Positions 45,394 to 54,224 of a stretch of DNA of 64,000 nt are shown here, piece by piece. The stretch is from Verrucomicrobiota bacterium (GTDB taxonomy: Bacteria; Verrucomicrobiota; Verrucomicrobiia; Limisphaerales; UBA9464): the NCBI GenBank assembly GCA_017309115.1, contig JAFLEF010000022.1:1-64000 (forward strand), read 5' to 3'. Numbering within the stretch: the first letter of the stretch is position 1; each line of letters opens with the position of its first letter. Made by a program: the position numbers and the translations under genes. A model generated the notes under the pieces. That model searched no databases. It was not told the origin of the DNA and saw only the letters and a list, made by a program, of their open reading frames with translations.

Positions 45394-45450
45394 GTTGGGG
45401 AGCTTCGGTATTGTTGCCCAGGAGGCCACCCAATTCTTGGCCCGAATCGT

Positions 45451-45910
45451 TCGGAGTCCCGGCTTTAGCCGGCGGAGCTGTGGAACGAGCTGGGCGTTCA
45501 GGACTCCACAGGCGTGAAGTCGTGGTGACGGTTCCGCCGCCTGAAGGCGGGACTCCGAACGGGGAAATTCGAACGGGTAACTTCGGCACGGTCTTCGGCA
45601 CGGTCTTCGGCACGGTCTTCGGCACGGTCTTCGGCATGGAGTCCCGGCTTTAGCCGGTGGAACTGTGGAACGAGCTGGGCGTTCAGGACTCCACGGGCGT
45701 GAGGTCGTGGTGACGGTTCCGCCGCCTGAAGGCGGGACTCCGAGCGGGGGAACTCCGAACGAGGAGCTCCGAGCGGGGAACTTCGGCACGGTCTTCGGTA
45801 CGGAGTCCCGGCTTCAGCCGGTGGAGCGGTGGGAGGAGCTGGGAGTTCAGGACTCCTCAGGCGTGAGATCGAGGCCACGGTTCCGCCGCCTGAAGGCGGG
45901 ACTCCGAACG
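45451..45910. repeat. Second array of the hairpin repeat, three copies plus a 12-base microsatellite
   Basis: Copies begin at 45451, 45638 and 45802, so the period is uneven (187 and 164). The first gap is lengthened by four exact copies of GGCACGGTCTTC (45585-45632). The unit is the same as in 43456-44330, in the same orientation. Frames through it are artefacts. Confidence 0.93.
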
Positions 45911-45924
45911 CGTCAGGAGATAGA

Positions 45925-46064
45925 ATGGCGCCTCCTTCCGTCGTCGGCTACGCAGCTTCTGGTAGGGCGAGGTTCCACCGAGCCGTTCGCGTCTCGGCGA
46001 AGTGACGCGTCGGGAGTCCACAAGGGTACGGCTCAGCAGAAGCTTCGCCCTACCGGCTTTTTTT
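45925..46064. repeat. Dispersed inverted-repeat element ending in a T-tract
   Basis: GGTAGGGCGA (45961-45970) faces TCGCCCTACC (46045-46054), and seven Ts follow (46058-46064). Just before it is GGCGCCTCCTTCCGTCGTCG, related to 55260-55283 and, inverted, to 53252-53272. It could terminate transcription. No gene in 45911-46179. Confidence 0.55.
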
Positions 46065-46179
46065 CTCTCTCACCTTCAACGATCAACTCTCAACTACCTC
46101 CCGAGAGAGAATTCATGCCGATTCCGATCGGCGTCGGTCTGAAGCAGGGGAATGATTACTCCCAACGAACTTCAACGAT

Positions 46180-47463
46180 ATGGCCTTAGCTGAGCGTGAG
46201 CTTCCTCCTTCAACTCCGAAACCGTGGGGTCGGCGAATCGGATTCGGTGCAGTTTTGCTGGCTGTGATCGTGGGCTGGCTCCTGTGGCGCCAAGGCACGC
46301 CCAAAGGGTTGGTGGAGCTCCCGGCGGGGCCGCTGACCCCGATGCTCAGTCTGGGGCGAAATCATGGAGTGGTCGTGGCTCCGGACGGAACTCTATGGTC
46401 GTGGGGCGGTGAACATCTCGGCTGGCCCGTGTTGGGACGCGGATCGACCAACGGAGCTAACTTCAGCCCGAATTTGGGCCGAATTGGATCTGACCAGGAC
46501 TGGGTTCAAGTGTCCGCCGGGCAGGATCACAACCTCGCGGTGAAGTCCGATGGAAGCATCTGGGCCTGGGGCGCCAATTACCGAGGTCAGTTGGGGAACG
46601 GTAGTCCGGGCGTCGCCCGAACTCAGCCTCGTCCGGTACGTTCCGTGGAAGGCACGGATTGGAAGCAGGTCGAAGCCGGTTCGGTCTGCAGCTATGCCCT
46701 GAAGACCAACGGCACGCTGTGGGCGTGGGGTCTGAACAATTTTTCCCAACTGGGAATCGGCTCCTGGGTCGATAGTTCGAGCCCGGTGCAGGTGGGAACG
46801 GCGAGCAATTGGGTCACGGTGCGGGCGGGAGGCGTGAGCGCGGGGGGAATCCAGTCGGACGGCAGCCTGTGGATTTGGGGAGGCAGTCCGGCCTTGGGCA
46901 ACACCACTCCCCAAAGCCCAGAAAATCTGTTGGTTCCGACCCGTGTATCGTCGGGGACCAACTGGGTGGATGTGGCCGTCACATATCGTCTCTGGGCGGC
47001 GATCCAAGCTGACGGGACCCTCTGGGTGTGGGGACTGGACGCACCCCAATACACCGGGGCTGCGGAGGCCACCGGCGAAGTGCCGACACTCCTGGGCGCG
47101 GACCGCGATTGGCAATCGGTCTCCGCGTCAACGGGACATCTGCTCCTGCGGAAACGCGATGGCTCCTGGTGGCTGATGACTCCGTCGAGTCCGGGGCGAA
47201 ACGGTGCGGGGTTGGTGCGGTTGGATCTGCCGCCGGAAGCGAGGGAGGGCGATACCGCCCTGGGGTCGGTGGCGGTCATCCACGATCGGACAATCTGGGG
47301 GTGGGGGACGGTGCTGGGGGAACGTCCGGTCAAGGATCGGGTCGTCGCATTCCTGGCCGAACGAGTTCGTCGGATGGGCTGGAAGGTGGGTTGGGACGAC
47401 ACACCGGACGGACGGGTCCTGCGCTATCAACCATGGCCGATTCGCTCGACTCCGCCGAAGTAG
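46180..47463 (+). CDS. Membrane-anchored RCC1-repeat propeller protein
   Basis: A 427-residue protein with one N-terminal transmembrane helix (RIGFGAVLLAVIVGWLLW, about 19-36) and the rest outside the cytoplasm. The RCC1 repeats are clear: HGVVVAPDGTLWSWGGEH, HNLAVKSDGSIWAWGANY, SYALKTNGTLWAWGLNNF, SAGGIQSDGSLWIWGG, AAIQADGTLWVWGL and two weaker ones, making about seven blades. In bacteria such proteins are of unknown role, probably binding partners. Start at the ATG, three bases after a poorly matched ribosome site. It is followed at a distance by a prepilin gene on the same strand. Confidence 0.9.
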   Translation: MALAERELPPSTPKPWGRRIGFGAVLLAVIVGWLLWRQGTPKGLVELPAGPLTPMLSLGRNHGVVVAPDGTLWSWGGEHLGWPVLGRGSTNGANFSPNLGRIGSDQDWVQVSAGQDHNLAVKSDGSIWAWGANYRGQLGNGSPGVARTQPRPVRSVEGTDWKQVEAGSVCSYALKTNGTLWAWGLNNFSQLGIGSWVDSSSPVQVGTASNWVTVRAGGVSAGGIQSDGSLWIWGGSPALGNTTPQSPENLLVPTRVSSGTNWVDVAVTYRLWAAIQADGTLWVWGLDAPQYTGAAEATGEVPTLLGADRDWQSVSASTGHLLLRKRDGSWWLMTPSSPGRNGAGLVRLDLPPEAREGDTALGSVAVIHDRTIWGWGTVLGERPVKDRVVAFLAERVRRMGWKVGWDDTPDGRVLRYQPWPIRSTPPK

Positions 47464-47510
47464 TCTGGGGACTGCCGGATGCCGCTGGGGGAGTTGAAAG
47501 CGGGGGAAGG

Positions 47511-47547
47511 TTAACCGCAGATTAAACGCCGATTATCGCAGATTTTT
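47511..47547. repeat. AACCGCAGATT dispersed repeat, copy 1
   Basis: TTAACCGCAGATTAAACGCC then GATTATCGCAGATTTT. Related copies stand at 52045-52084 and 63323-63360, each in an intergenic region on the plus strand. Confidence 0.7.
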
Positions 47548-47652
47548 CGGAAGGAGGTGGGTTGATTGAGGTTGTTTCAATTTCCAATTGAGGTTTCAGT
47601 CCAATATCAGCTTGGCGAGCACTTTCAGACCGACTGCTCAGAATTGGTAGGA

Positions 47653-48519
47653 ATGACAACTGGACCTCATCAACGGCAGCCCATAATGGGGATAAATTCC
47701 CGGCTTGGTCGGAAACCAAGCGCTGCGCCTCTTCGGCGTGGAAAATCGCGCGGAATGACCTTGGTCGAATTGCTGGTGGTCATGGGTACTATCGCCATTC
47801 TCATTGGAATCGCACTCCCTGGGATGGCCTATGCGCGCTTTTCTTCTCGAGTTTCTCTCTGTGGCAATAACTTCAGGCAAATTGGGATCGCAAGTCACAG
47901 CTATGCCACAGAGGATAGTTTGGGGCGCTGGCCGTCCTTCACACTTCCTATCGCCTCGTCACCACTTACGGGGTACCCAGGAATTCGTCCCACCTATGTG
48001 GCAGGGGAAATGATCGTACCCATGGAACGTTTAGGTGTGGCCCCAAAGTTATGGTTTTGTCCGCTGAGGCCCTACTGGGAGATCTCCAATGCCAACTTTC
48101 GTCGCACCTTCGATCGAGACATATCGATGGGCGCTGACCTTGTGGAGTCGTTCAAACGCGGGACAGGGTCAATCGTCGTAGCCTTGGACACTTTTTGGTG
48201 GGTGCCCAGACCATTAGAGGGGGTGGCTCAGGCTACGTTCCCGGATACAACCGCTTCCGTTATTCGCAGGAGCGATCCATGGCCGGAACGATTGGATCAA
48301 TCCAGCACGGCCGGTCGGCCGTTAGCGTCAGATGACACCGTAGGCGGTGGCATTAGTCCTGAAGGTAAAGCCGCAACTATCAGTGGTGGGCATCGATTTT
48401 CTGGACGCGTTCGCAGTAGCAATGCCCTCTTTCCAGATGGCCATATTGAAACGAAGCCAGTCGGGGGACTGACATGGGAGGTTTGTAACCCAAGTCGGGA
48501 GTTTGGTTACATGTACTAG
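47653..48519 (+). CDS. Prepilin-like protein with N-terminal methylation motif
   Basis: About 288 residues. The leader ends KSRG, followed by MTLVELLVVMGTIAILIGIA, the prepilin-peptidase pattern with Glu at +5. The C-terminal part has SNALFPDGHIETK, a DG motif like the other two prepilin-like proteins here but with a longer His-to-DG spacing. ATGs at 47653 and 47686 are both possible; 47653 has an AGGA immediately before it, 47686 has no site. It is preceded by a dispersed AACCGCAGATT repeat. Role unknown. Confidence 0.8.
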   Translation: MTTGPHQRQPIMGINSRLGRKPSAAPLRRGKSRGMTLVELLVVMGTIAILIGIALPGMAYARFSSRVSLCGNNFRQIGIASHSYATEDSLGRWPSFTLPIASSPLTGYPGIRPTYVAGEMIVPMERLGVAPKLWFCPLRPYWEISNANFRRTFDRDISMGADLVESFKRGTGSIVVALDTFWWVPRPLEGVAQATFPDTTASVIRRSDPWPERLDQSSTAGRPLASDDTVGGGISPEGKAATISGGHRFSGRVRSSNALFPDGHIETKPVGGLTWEVCNPSREFGYMY

Positions 48520-48645
48520 GGTTGCTTGGTTTAAAGTCGCGCGAGAGGAAAGACGAATAAAACGGTTAGAAACCACTGCTACATTCGTTCGGCGATCCAG
48601 TCCTAGGTCAACCGACTCATTCGGCTGTTGGATCAGTGGTATCTC

Positions 48646-51600
48646 CTACAGTTGGCGGCGGTGGATTTTTAGTTCCACGTCGCCGAGGTCGAGGGGGGCA
48701 CTGGTCGGAGAATCGTTGGGGTCGGGCTCGGGAATAATGACGCTTTTGGCGGTCTCACCCCGCCAGTCGGCTGCGCGCACATTCCCGGGCCAGGGATACT
48801 TGTGAACCACTTCGGCGGGCAGGGCGGTGAGGAGGAGTTGATATTCGCCAGGGGGTACACCCCGCACTGTAAAGCGGCCGTCGGCCTCCACGACTACGGT
48901 GTAATTGGCGTGTTGTCGGGTCTGGGCACGTCCGGCGGCCGATTGGTGCCAGGTTACCCACCACAGTTGACGGGCTTCCTCCGACAAGCCGGCGGGTGGT
49001 TCGACGACGGGAAGCCTTCGGCTGAGATTTCGGGCGGCGATGTGTTGGCGCCAATCGGTCACGGGGATTGCTTCGGAAGACTTCAGCCGGCCCACCACCT
49101 GGCGACCGTGGGGATCAGGTTCGCCCATGACCCCGCGGGTTAACTCTCCGGCGGAAACGCTGACCTTGGTTTCCTCGGAGAAGGGAATACCCGGACCGGA
49201 ATTGAGATAGAGGCGGAAGTCGCCCTCGGGAACACGGTCGATTCGGAACTGACCTTCGGAGTCGGTCTTCGCTTGGAACGCGGCAACGTCCAAAGACACG
49301 GCGCCGGAATAGTAGCTATAACTGGGATCTGACAATTGGACGATCTTTGCCGCCTGCGGTTGGCCTTCGTGGAGCAGGACACCCTCGATGGCTCCAAAGG
49401 GCTGCAATCGAATCATGGCCGGCGCGTTGCTGCGAACGGAAGTGCGGCCGAATCCGTGCGGTGAGACCGCCGCCACGGTGTGAGGCGTTAGGACGACGGG
49501 GAACGCAAACCGGCCCTGGCCATCTGCGTTAGTGACGAAACTGTCGCTGTGCCTCAGAAATCGTTCGCGGCCGAGCATCGCGGACTTCTCCAAAGTGCAC
49601 AGGACGACCTCCGCCCCGCCGGCGGGCGAGCCGTCCGGGTTGAACACAACGCCGCGCACGCCGCCCTGGGGATTCGCTCGGCGGAGCTGGAAGTCGCAGC
49701 GGGGTTCCCCGTTGGGTCCGGGTTCCGGATAGCCCACCTCGGTTTCGTAACCCTCGGCCTCCAACCGGATGACCGGTTCACCCGCTTCGCTGAACCGGAG
49801 CTGATAAACGCCGTTGGTGCCATAATGCAATTCACTGCGATCAAAGTTGGGATGCTCCCGACTCTGTCCGGGAATGGCTTTGAATCGTCCGACGGGTTGG
49901 CCGTTGTCCGCATCGACTACGCGGCCGGTGACTCGCAGGGCGGGCTCGAGCATGATGGTGTGTTCGACCTCCGGATCGATCGCGAGCGGGAATTGACGAC
50001 GATATCGGTAGTCGGGCGCATAGGCGGTAAACGTGAAGGTGCGGTCGGGCGGCGCACTGCGCCACGTGACGCGTCCGTCGTCGTCGGTTTTGCCATCCCA
50101 GCCCAGCGCGCCGTCGCCGAAGCCGTCCTCCAAAACGAGGGTGGCTCCGGGGATTGGTTCGCCCTGGGGGTTCACGAGACGGGCGCGGAGAACGCCTCCC
50201 GGGTCCAGTTGCACCCGCGCGGCCGCACCGCCGGCTTGGACGCGAAATTTTCGAGGGGCATAACCGTCCGCGCTAGCAATGCACATGACTTCGCCGGGAG
50301 GCAGGGAACCCAAGCCAAACTGCCCCAGGGTATCAGTGAAGACTGCCCGCTCATGCCAGGAGGTTCCGATGCGTGCGCCGGCGATCGGTTCACCGAGGCC
50401 ATCCACGACCTGTCCCAAGGCGAGCGTACCCAAGCGCAGCGGGGTGACGATCTTCCGAGAACGCAGCCCGGCGAATCGTTCCCGGCCGGCGGCGGTATCA
50501 TCGTCCCGCGAAACCGAGAGCATGGTCTTCACGTAATCCGGATGTTCGAACTCGAAGGAAAAATACCCCCGGTCCGGCGGGATCGTGGAACACAACCAGC
50601 GTCCCTGGTCGTCCGTTGTGGCCAGCCGAAAACGGCGCATGAAGCCCAGCCGTTCGCGGTCCTCCTCCGGTTCCCGCGCCGTACTGTCGCCCACGCCGTA
50701 CGCGAGCCAGACGGTGACTCCGGCGAGTGGCTGCTGCTGCTCGTTCACGACCTGTCCTCCCACGGTTTCTGCACGTCCGAGCGCAAGGGTATGAGCATCC
50801 GGCCGCGGATATTGCCAGTCTGAGCGCCACGTGAAGAAGCGGTTCTCGTAACCCGGGAAATGCGCTCCGGCATCCAGGCGCATCAGGGTGCCGCGGGGCA
50901 GGGGAATCACGCACTCGCCGTTGGCATCGGTCTCCCGGTCGTCGGGGGTGAGCCACTCGCCGTTAGAAACGAGGTTCAGCAGGACCTTGGCGCTGGGAAG
51001 GGGCAAGCCGGTGTCGGCGGCGACGACCCGCAGGCGGAAGGATTCCGTGCCGTTCAATCGAGGGGCCAATCCCGAGGTTTGGGTCATGGCCGGCGAATCG
51101 GAAGATGCCAGGTCGGCGACGGGTGTCGGGTTGGTTGGAGTTTCTTTCGGGGACAGGAAGACGAACACGAAGGCCGCGATCAACGCCGCACTGCCGACCA
51201 GCGCGGCGGTCCAGATTCGTTGGGTTCGGCGCCACGCCTCCAGTGTCTGCTTGGCGAGTCCAGCGGCCACACCCGCGGGCGCCCCGCCGGCGACTACGCC
51301 TTCCGTGATGCTGGCCGCCAAGCCCGCGGGCGGCGCCGCGCTGAGGCGGTCGGCAAGTTGCACGGCCAGTAGAGCGACGGTCAGGGTGACGCCGTGGTGA
51401 GCCAGAAGGCTACGGAGCTTCTCCAGAGCCCGGTTCACCCGCTTTTTGGCCGCCTCTTCGTTCAGACCTAGGGCCAAACCGACTTCGCGATGGTTCCGTC
51501 CTTCGGCGAAGCGGAGCAGTAGGGCGTTGCGGTCGGATTCGCCCAGTCGGGCGAGTGCTTCATCGAGTTCGGGAGCGATTCGGCTCCAGTGGGGATCGGC

Positions 51601-51915
51601 GGCCTGAAGTTGCTGCATAGCGAGGGCTTCCTGTTCCCGTCGCTGCCGCCGGATCTCGGCCCGCAAGGCGCGGGTGGCGATGAACCGGGTGGTGCGGAAG
51701 AGCCAGCCGGCAAGCACGAGCTTCGGACCAAACGAACCCGCCTTGCGGGCCAGCAGGAGGAACACGGCCTGGGCCACGTCGGCGGCGAGGGCGTCGTTGT
51801 TCACCTGACGGCGGGCGGCGGCGTGGACGAGCCCGAGGTGGCGTTCGACCAGTTGGGCAAACGCGGCCTCCGAGCCGGTCCGGGCGTAAGTGTCGAGCAG
51901 TTGCCAGTCTTCCAT
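48646..51915 (-). CDS. ECF sigma factor fused to a transmembrane helix and carboxypeptidase-like extracytoplasmic repeats
   Basis: A 1089-residue chain. Residues 1-97 are sigma region 2 (LLDTYARTGSEAAFAQLVER, NNDALAADVAQAVFLLLARK), and about 115-174 are region 4 (LGESDRNALLLRFAEGRNHR, GLNEEAAKKRVNRALEKLR). A hydrophobic segment lies at 176-195. A clear transmembrane helix at about 236-256 (IWTAALVGSAALIAAFVFVF) follows. The remaining 800 residues are about seven carboxypeptidase-regulatory-like beta domains (VGGQVVNEQQQPLAGVTVWL, LGQVVDGLGEPIAGARIG, VTGRVVDADNGQPVG). So a sigma factor is tethered to a periplasmic sensor or binding part. There is no separate anti-sigma gene. Function is inference from layout. 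Confidence 0.9.
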   Translation of the reverse strand: MEDWQLLDTYARTGSEAAFAQLVERHLGLVHAAARRQVNNDALAADVAQAVFLLLARKAGSFGPKLVLAGWLFRTTRFIATRALRAEIRRQRREQEALAMQQLQAADPHWSRIAPELDEALARLGESDRNALLLRFAEGRNHREVGLALGLNEEAAKKRVNRALEKLRSLLAHHGVTLTVALLAVQLADRLSAAPPAGLAASITEGVVAGGAPAGVAAGLAKQTLEAWRRTQRIWTAALVGSAALIAAFVFVFLSPKETPTNPTPVADLASSDSPAMTQTSGLAPRLNGTESFRLRVVAADTGLPLPSAKVLLNLVSNGEWLTPDDRETDANGECVIPLPRGTLMRLDAGAHFPGYENRFFTWRSDWQYPRPDAHTLALGRAETVGGQVVNEQQQPLAGVTVWLAYGVGDSTAREPEEDRERLGFMRRFRLATTDDQGRWLCSTIPPDRGYFSFEFEHPDYVKTMLSVSRDDDTAAGRERFAGLRSRKIVTPLRLGTLALGQVVDGLGEPIAGARIGTSWHERAVFTDTLGQFGLGSLPPGEVMCIASADGYAPRKFRVQAGGAAARVQLDPGGVLRARLVNPQGEPIPGATLVLEDGFGDGALGWDGKTDDDGRVTWRSAPPDRTFTFTAYAPDYRYRRQFPLAIDPEVEHTIMLEPALRVTGRVVDADNGQPVGRFKAIPGQSREHPNFDRSELHYGTNGVYQLRFSEAGEPVIRLEAEGYETEVGYPEPGPNGEPRCDFQLRRANPQGGVRGVVFNPDGSPAGGAEVVLCTLEKSAMLGRERFLRHSDSFVTNADGQGRFAFPVVLTPHTVAAVSPHGFGRTSVRSNAPAMIRLQPFGAIEGVLLHEGQPQAAKIVQLSDPSYSYYSGAVSLDVAAFQAKTDSEGQFRIDRVPEGDFRLYLNSGPGIPFSEETKVSVSAGELTRGVMGEPDPHGRQVVGRLKSSEAIPVTDWRQHIAARNLSRRLPVVEPPAGLSEEARQLWWVTWHQSAAGRAQTRQHANYTVVVEADGRFTVRGVPPGEYQLLLTALPAEVVHKYPWPGNVRAADWRGETAKSVIIPEPDPNDSPTSAPLDLGDVELKIHRRQL

Positions 51916-52322
51916 AACAGCGAGGCGGTTTCCCGATAGTCCCCGCCGCGGTTCGGATTCGGGACATTGAATTTGCTGGCCCGCCTGCGGAGGGAACTCC
52001 GAGATCCTCGGTTCCGCTGTGCGGGGATGAAGAAAGCGGCGGGAGTTTAACCGCAGATTGACGCCGATTCGCGCAGATTTTTTTGGGGATAGTTGGAAGG
52101 GTGAGACTGCGTGAGAGGGGCGGGACCGGCGCGGGGATCGCGTCGGCAGGTGCTGTTCAGGACTCGTTCAGGAACGAGAAAATCGGCCTATCTTTTCTCT
52201 GGTCCAAGGGGGTCATCGGCCTTCTTCTGCGCAGAAGCGGGCCCGTTTGCGATTTACCTCATCCCGCCCTTTGCTAGAACCGTTGCAGCGGCTGACGTTC
52301 CCGCGTAGCGGCTTACCCAGAC
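51916..52322. other. 407-base divergent intergenic region with AACCGCAGATT repeat, copy 2
   Basis: Between the divergent sigma-fusion and hydrolase genes. It holds TTTAACCGCAGATTGACGCC and the continuation to a poly-T (52045-52084), a copy of the repeat at 47511 and 63323. No gene is supported. Promoters for both genes must lie here, but no clear -10/-35 pair stands out. Confidence 0.6.
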
Positions 52323-53225
52323 ATGAAACGACTTCTCATCGCCTTCATTGCAGTTTTGTTGTGCGCCGGCTCAGTGGCTCCGGTTCGGGCCCAATTCAAA
52401 CCTGAAGTTCAGTTTGCGCAGGTGGGGCAGATCAAGATGGCCTACTACAAACGCGGCCAGGGCGAACCCTTGCTCATGATCAACGGATTTCTTTCCACCA
52501 TGAGCCTGTGGGATCCGTTGATGATCGAGGTCCTGGCCCAGCAGCACCAATTGATCCTGTTCGATAATCGGGGCGTTGGCCTGTCCACAGATACCCAGGA
52601 GAACCTCACGACCATTCCGCAAATGGCCGATGACGCCGCCGGATTGATCAAGGCTCTGGGGTACAAGAAGGTTAACGTCCTCGCTTACTCCATGGGCGCG
52701 CGGATCGGTCAGCAACTGCTCATTCGTCACCCCGAGTTGGTAAACAAGGCCGTGCTGTGCGCCGCGGACCCGGGAGGCAGTCACCACGACCCGGCGGCGG
52801 CCGATGTGGAGGCCAAGCTCAACAACCCCAACACGCCCGAACTGGAGAAGATCGCGTTGACCTTCACGAATGACGAGGCCGGACGGCAGGCAGCGAAGGA
52901 GGCTTTGAGTCGGATCAAATCCGCCGTCGCGGCGGGGACCATGCCCAATGACTTCCAAGTCTCGAAGGAAACCATCGCGCGTCAGGACCGCGCTCGAACG
53001 GTTCTTTGGAACAAGGACAACCAGAACTTCGAGGGCCTGAAAAACATCAAGGTTCCGGTGTTGGTGACGGACGGCCGTTCCGACGTCATTGATCGGCCCA
53101 AGAACTCACTGATCATTGCTAATCAGATTCCCTTTGCTTGGCTGGCGTTTTTCGAGGGCGGCCACGCGTTCCTTTACCAATCCCCCAAGAAATTTGCCGA
53201 TACGGTCAACGTCTTTCTGCAGTAG
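52323..53225 (+). CDS. Exported alpha/beta hydrolase
   Basis: A 300-residue exported hydrolase with a signal peptide (LLIAFIAVLLCAGSVAPVRA). The fold shows the oxyanion block PLLMINGFLSTMSLW, LFDNRGVGLS, nucleophile elbow AYSMGAR, acid in TDGRSDVI and His in GGHAFL. The pattern is that of the small hydrolase/peroxidase group. The substrate is unknown. It stands alone, divergent from the sigma fusion and convergent with the LuxR regulator. Confidence 0.9.
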   Translation: MKRLLIAFIAVLLCAGSVAPVRAQFKPEVQFAQVGQIKMAYYKRGQGEPLLMINGFLSTMSLWDPLMIEVLAQQHQLILFDNRGVGLSTDTQENLTTIPQMADDAAGLIKALGYKKVNVLAYSMGARIGQQLLIRHPELVNKAVLCAADPGGSHHDPAAADVEAKLNNPNTPELEKIALTFTNDEAGRQAAKEALSRIKSAVAAGTMPNDFQVSKETIARQDRARTVLWNKDNQNFEGLKNIKVPVLVTDGRSDVIDRPKNSLIIANQIPFAWLAFFEGGHAFLYQSPKKFADTVNVFLQ

Positions 53226-53341
53226 AACGAACGTCGGAGAAGGCTGGAGCCGACGGCGGGAGGCGCCGTGGGTCAGTGACGCTTTGGTGGTCGACTTGGG
53301 CGTGAAGTAATTCCGAGACAGTTGGCGCCTCGTTCCCTCGG
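53226..53341. repeat. Dispersed GGCGCCTC..GTCGGCT repeat between convergent genes
   Basis: GAGCCGACGGCGGGAGGCGC (53247-53267) and GGCGCCTCGTTCCCTCGGCTAC (53325-53346) belong to the family seen at 45926-45951 and 55160-55283. They lie inverted to each other, so this gap could fold as a stem and end both convergent transcripts. Confidence 0.5.
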
Positions 53342-54103
53342 CTACGTAACGATTTCCGCGGCGTTCCGGCGGTTTTCCTCGAGCCAGCGGACGGCGTGGA
53401 TCATCAGGCTGGTGTTGTCAGGAACCCGAAGCTTCTGACGCAAGCGCGCGCGATGGCTTTCCAGGGTCTTGGTGTCGAGACAGAGTTGGCGGGCGATCTC
53501 CCGGGAGCTGAGTCCTTCGCCGATGAAGCGATAGAGGCGTTGCTCCACCAGGGTGAGCGAATTCTCGGTCGGCTCGGGTCGTCCGGTCGCCGGGGACGAC
53601 CGGGACATTTTGGAGCTGAGGTAGACCTCACCGCTAAGGACTCGGCGGATCGCGATGAGCAATTCTTCGGCCCCAGCGTCCTTCATAATGTATCCGCGGG
53701 CGCGAGCGCGCAGGACCGGTTCGGCGAACTGCTGTTCCTCGTGCATCGAGTTGATGAGGATCGTCAGCGTCGGATGAATCCGGAGAAGATCTTCGATGAA
53801 CTCGGTTCCGCTTCGGCCGGGCATCGACAAGTCGGTCAGCAAGAGATCTGGCTTTAGACTGGCCAGGGCGGCGAAGGCCTCCTCCGGGTTGCTGACCTGG
53901 GCGCACACCTCGAGATCGGGTTGCTGATTGATGACCAGGGTGAGGACCTGACGCATCACCGGATGATCGTCGACCAAGAGAATCCGGAACCGGCGCGGTG
54001 GGGTTTCGGAGGCGGGCGAAGCAGCGGCCGGCGGCGAGGAGAGTTCGGCGGCCGGCTCTGCGGGAGAGGCGGAAGAAATTCCGGTATGACTGCGGTGAAT
54101 CAT
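53342..54103 (-). CDS. LuxR-family response regulator
   Basis: A 253-residue transcription regulator. A disordered leader of about 38 residues rich in Ala, Pro and Ser precedes the receiver domain, which has D46 (RILLVDDHPVM) and phospho-acceptor D91 (LLLTDLSMPG), Ser in LINSMH and Lys in YIMKDAG. The C-terminal LuxR-type helix-turn-helix is at about 185-240 (LTLVEQRLYRFI, SSREIARQLCLDTKTLESHR). No kinase gene adjoins, so it is an orphan in this window. It is divergent from the prepilin-like gene. Confidence 0.9.
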   Translation of the reverse strand: MIHRSHTGISSASPAEPAAELSSPPAAASPASETPPRRFRILLVDDHPVMRQVLTLVINQQPDLEVCAQVSNPEEAFAALASLKPDLLLTDLSMPGRSGTEFIEDLLRIHPTLTILINSMHEEQQFAEPVLRARARGYIMKDAGAEELLIAIRRVLSGEVYLSSKMSRSSPATGRPEPTENSLTLVEQRLYRFIGEGLSSREIARQLCLDTKTLESHRARLRQKLRVPDNTSLMIHAVRWLEENRRNAAEIVT

Positions 54104-54224
54104 TCAGGGCGGCTTGGGTTCCGGGCGCGATTGGATAGCAGGAGGCGACGGCGACTGGCCAGTGGAATAAGGCCGAAAGGAAGGGTTTGCAGCGATTGTG
54201 GAGGCCGAGTACACCGCTGGCAGC

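Noticed and set aside
45394-45789. Longer start for the alpha/beta hydrolase through the repeat array
   Set aside because: The added residues come from repeat DNA; the GTG at 45393 gives a proper signal peptide.
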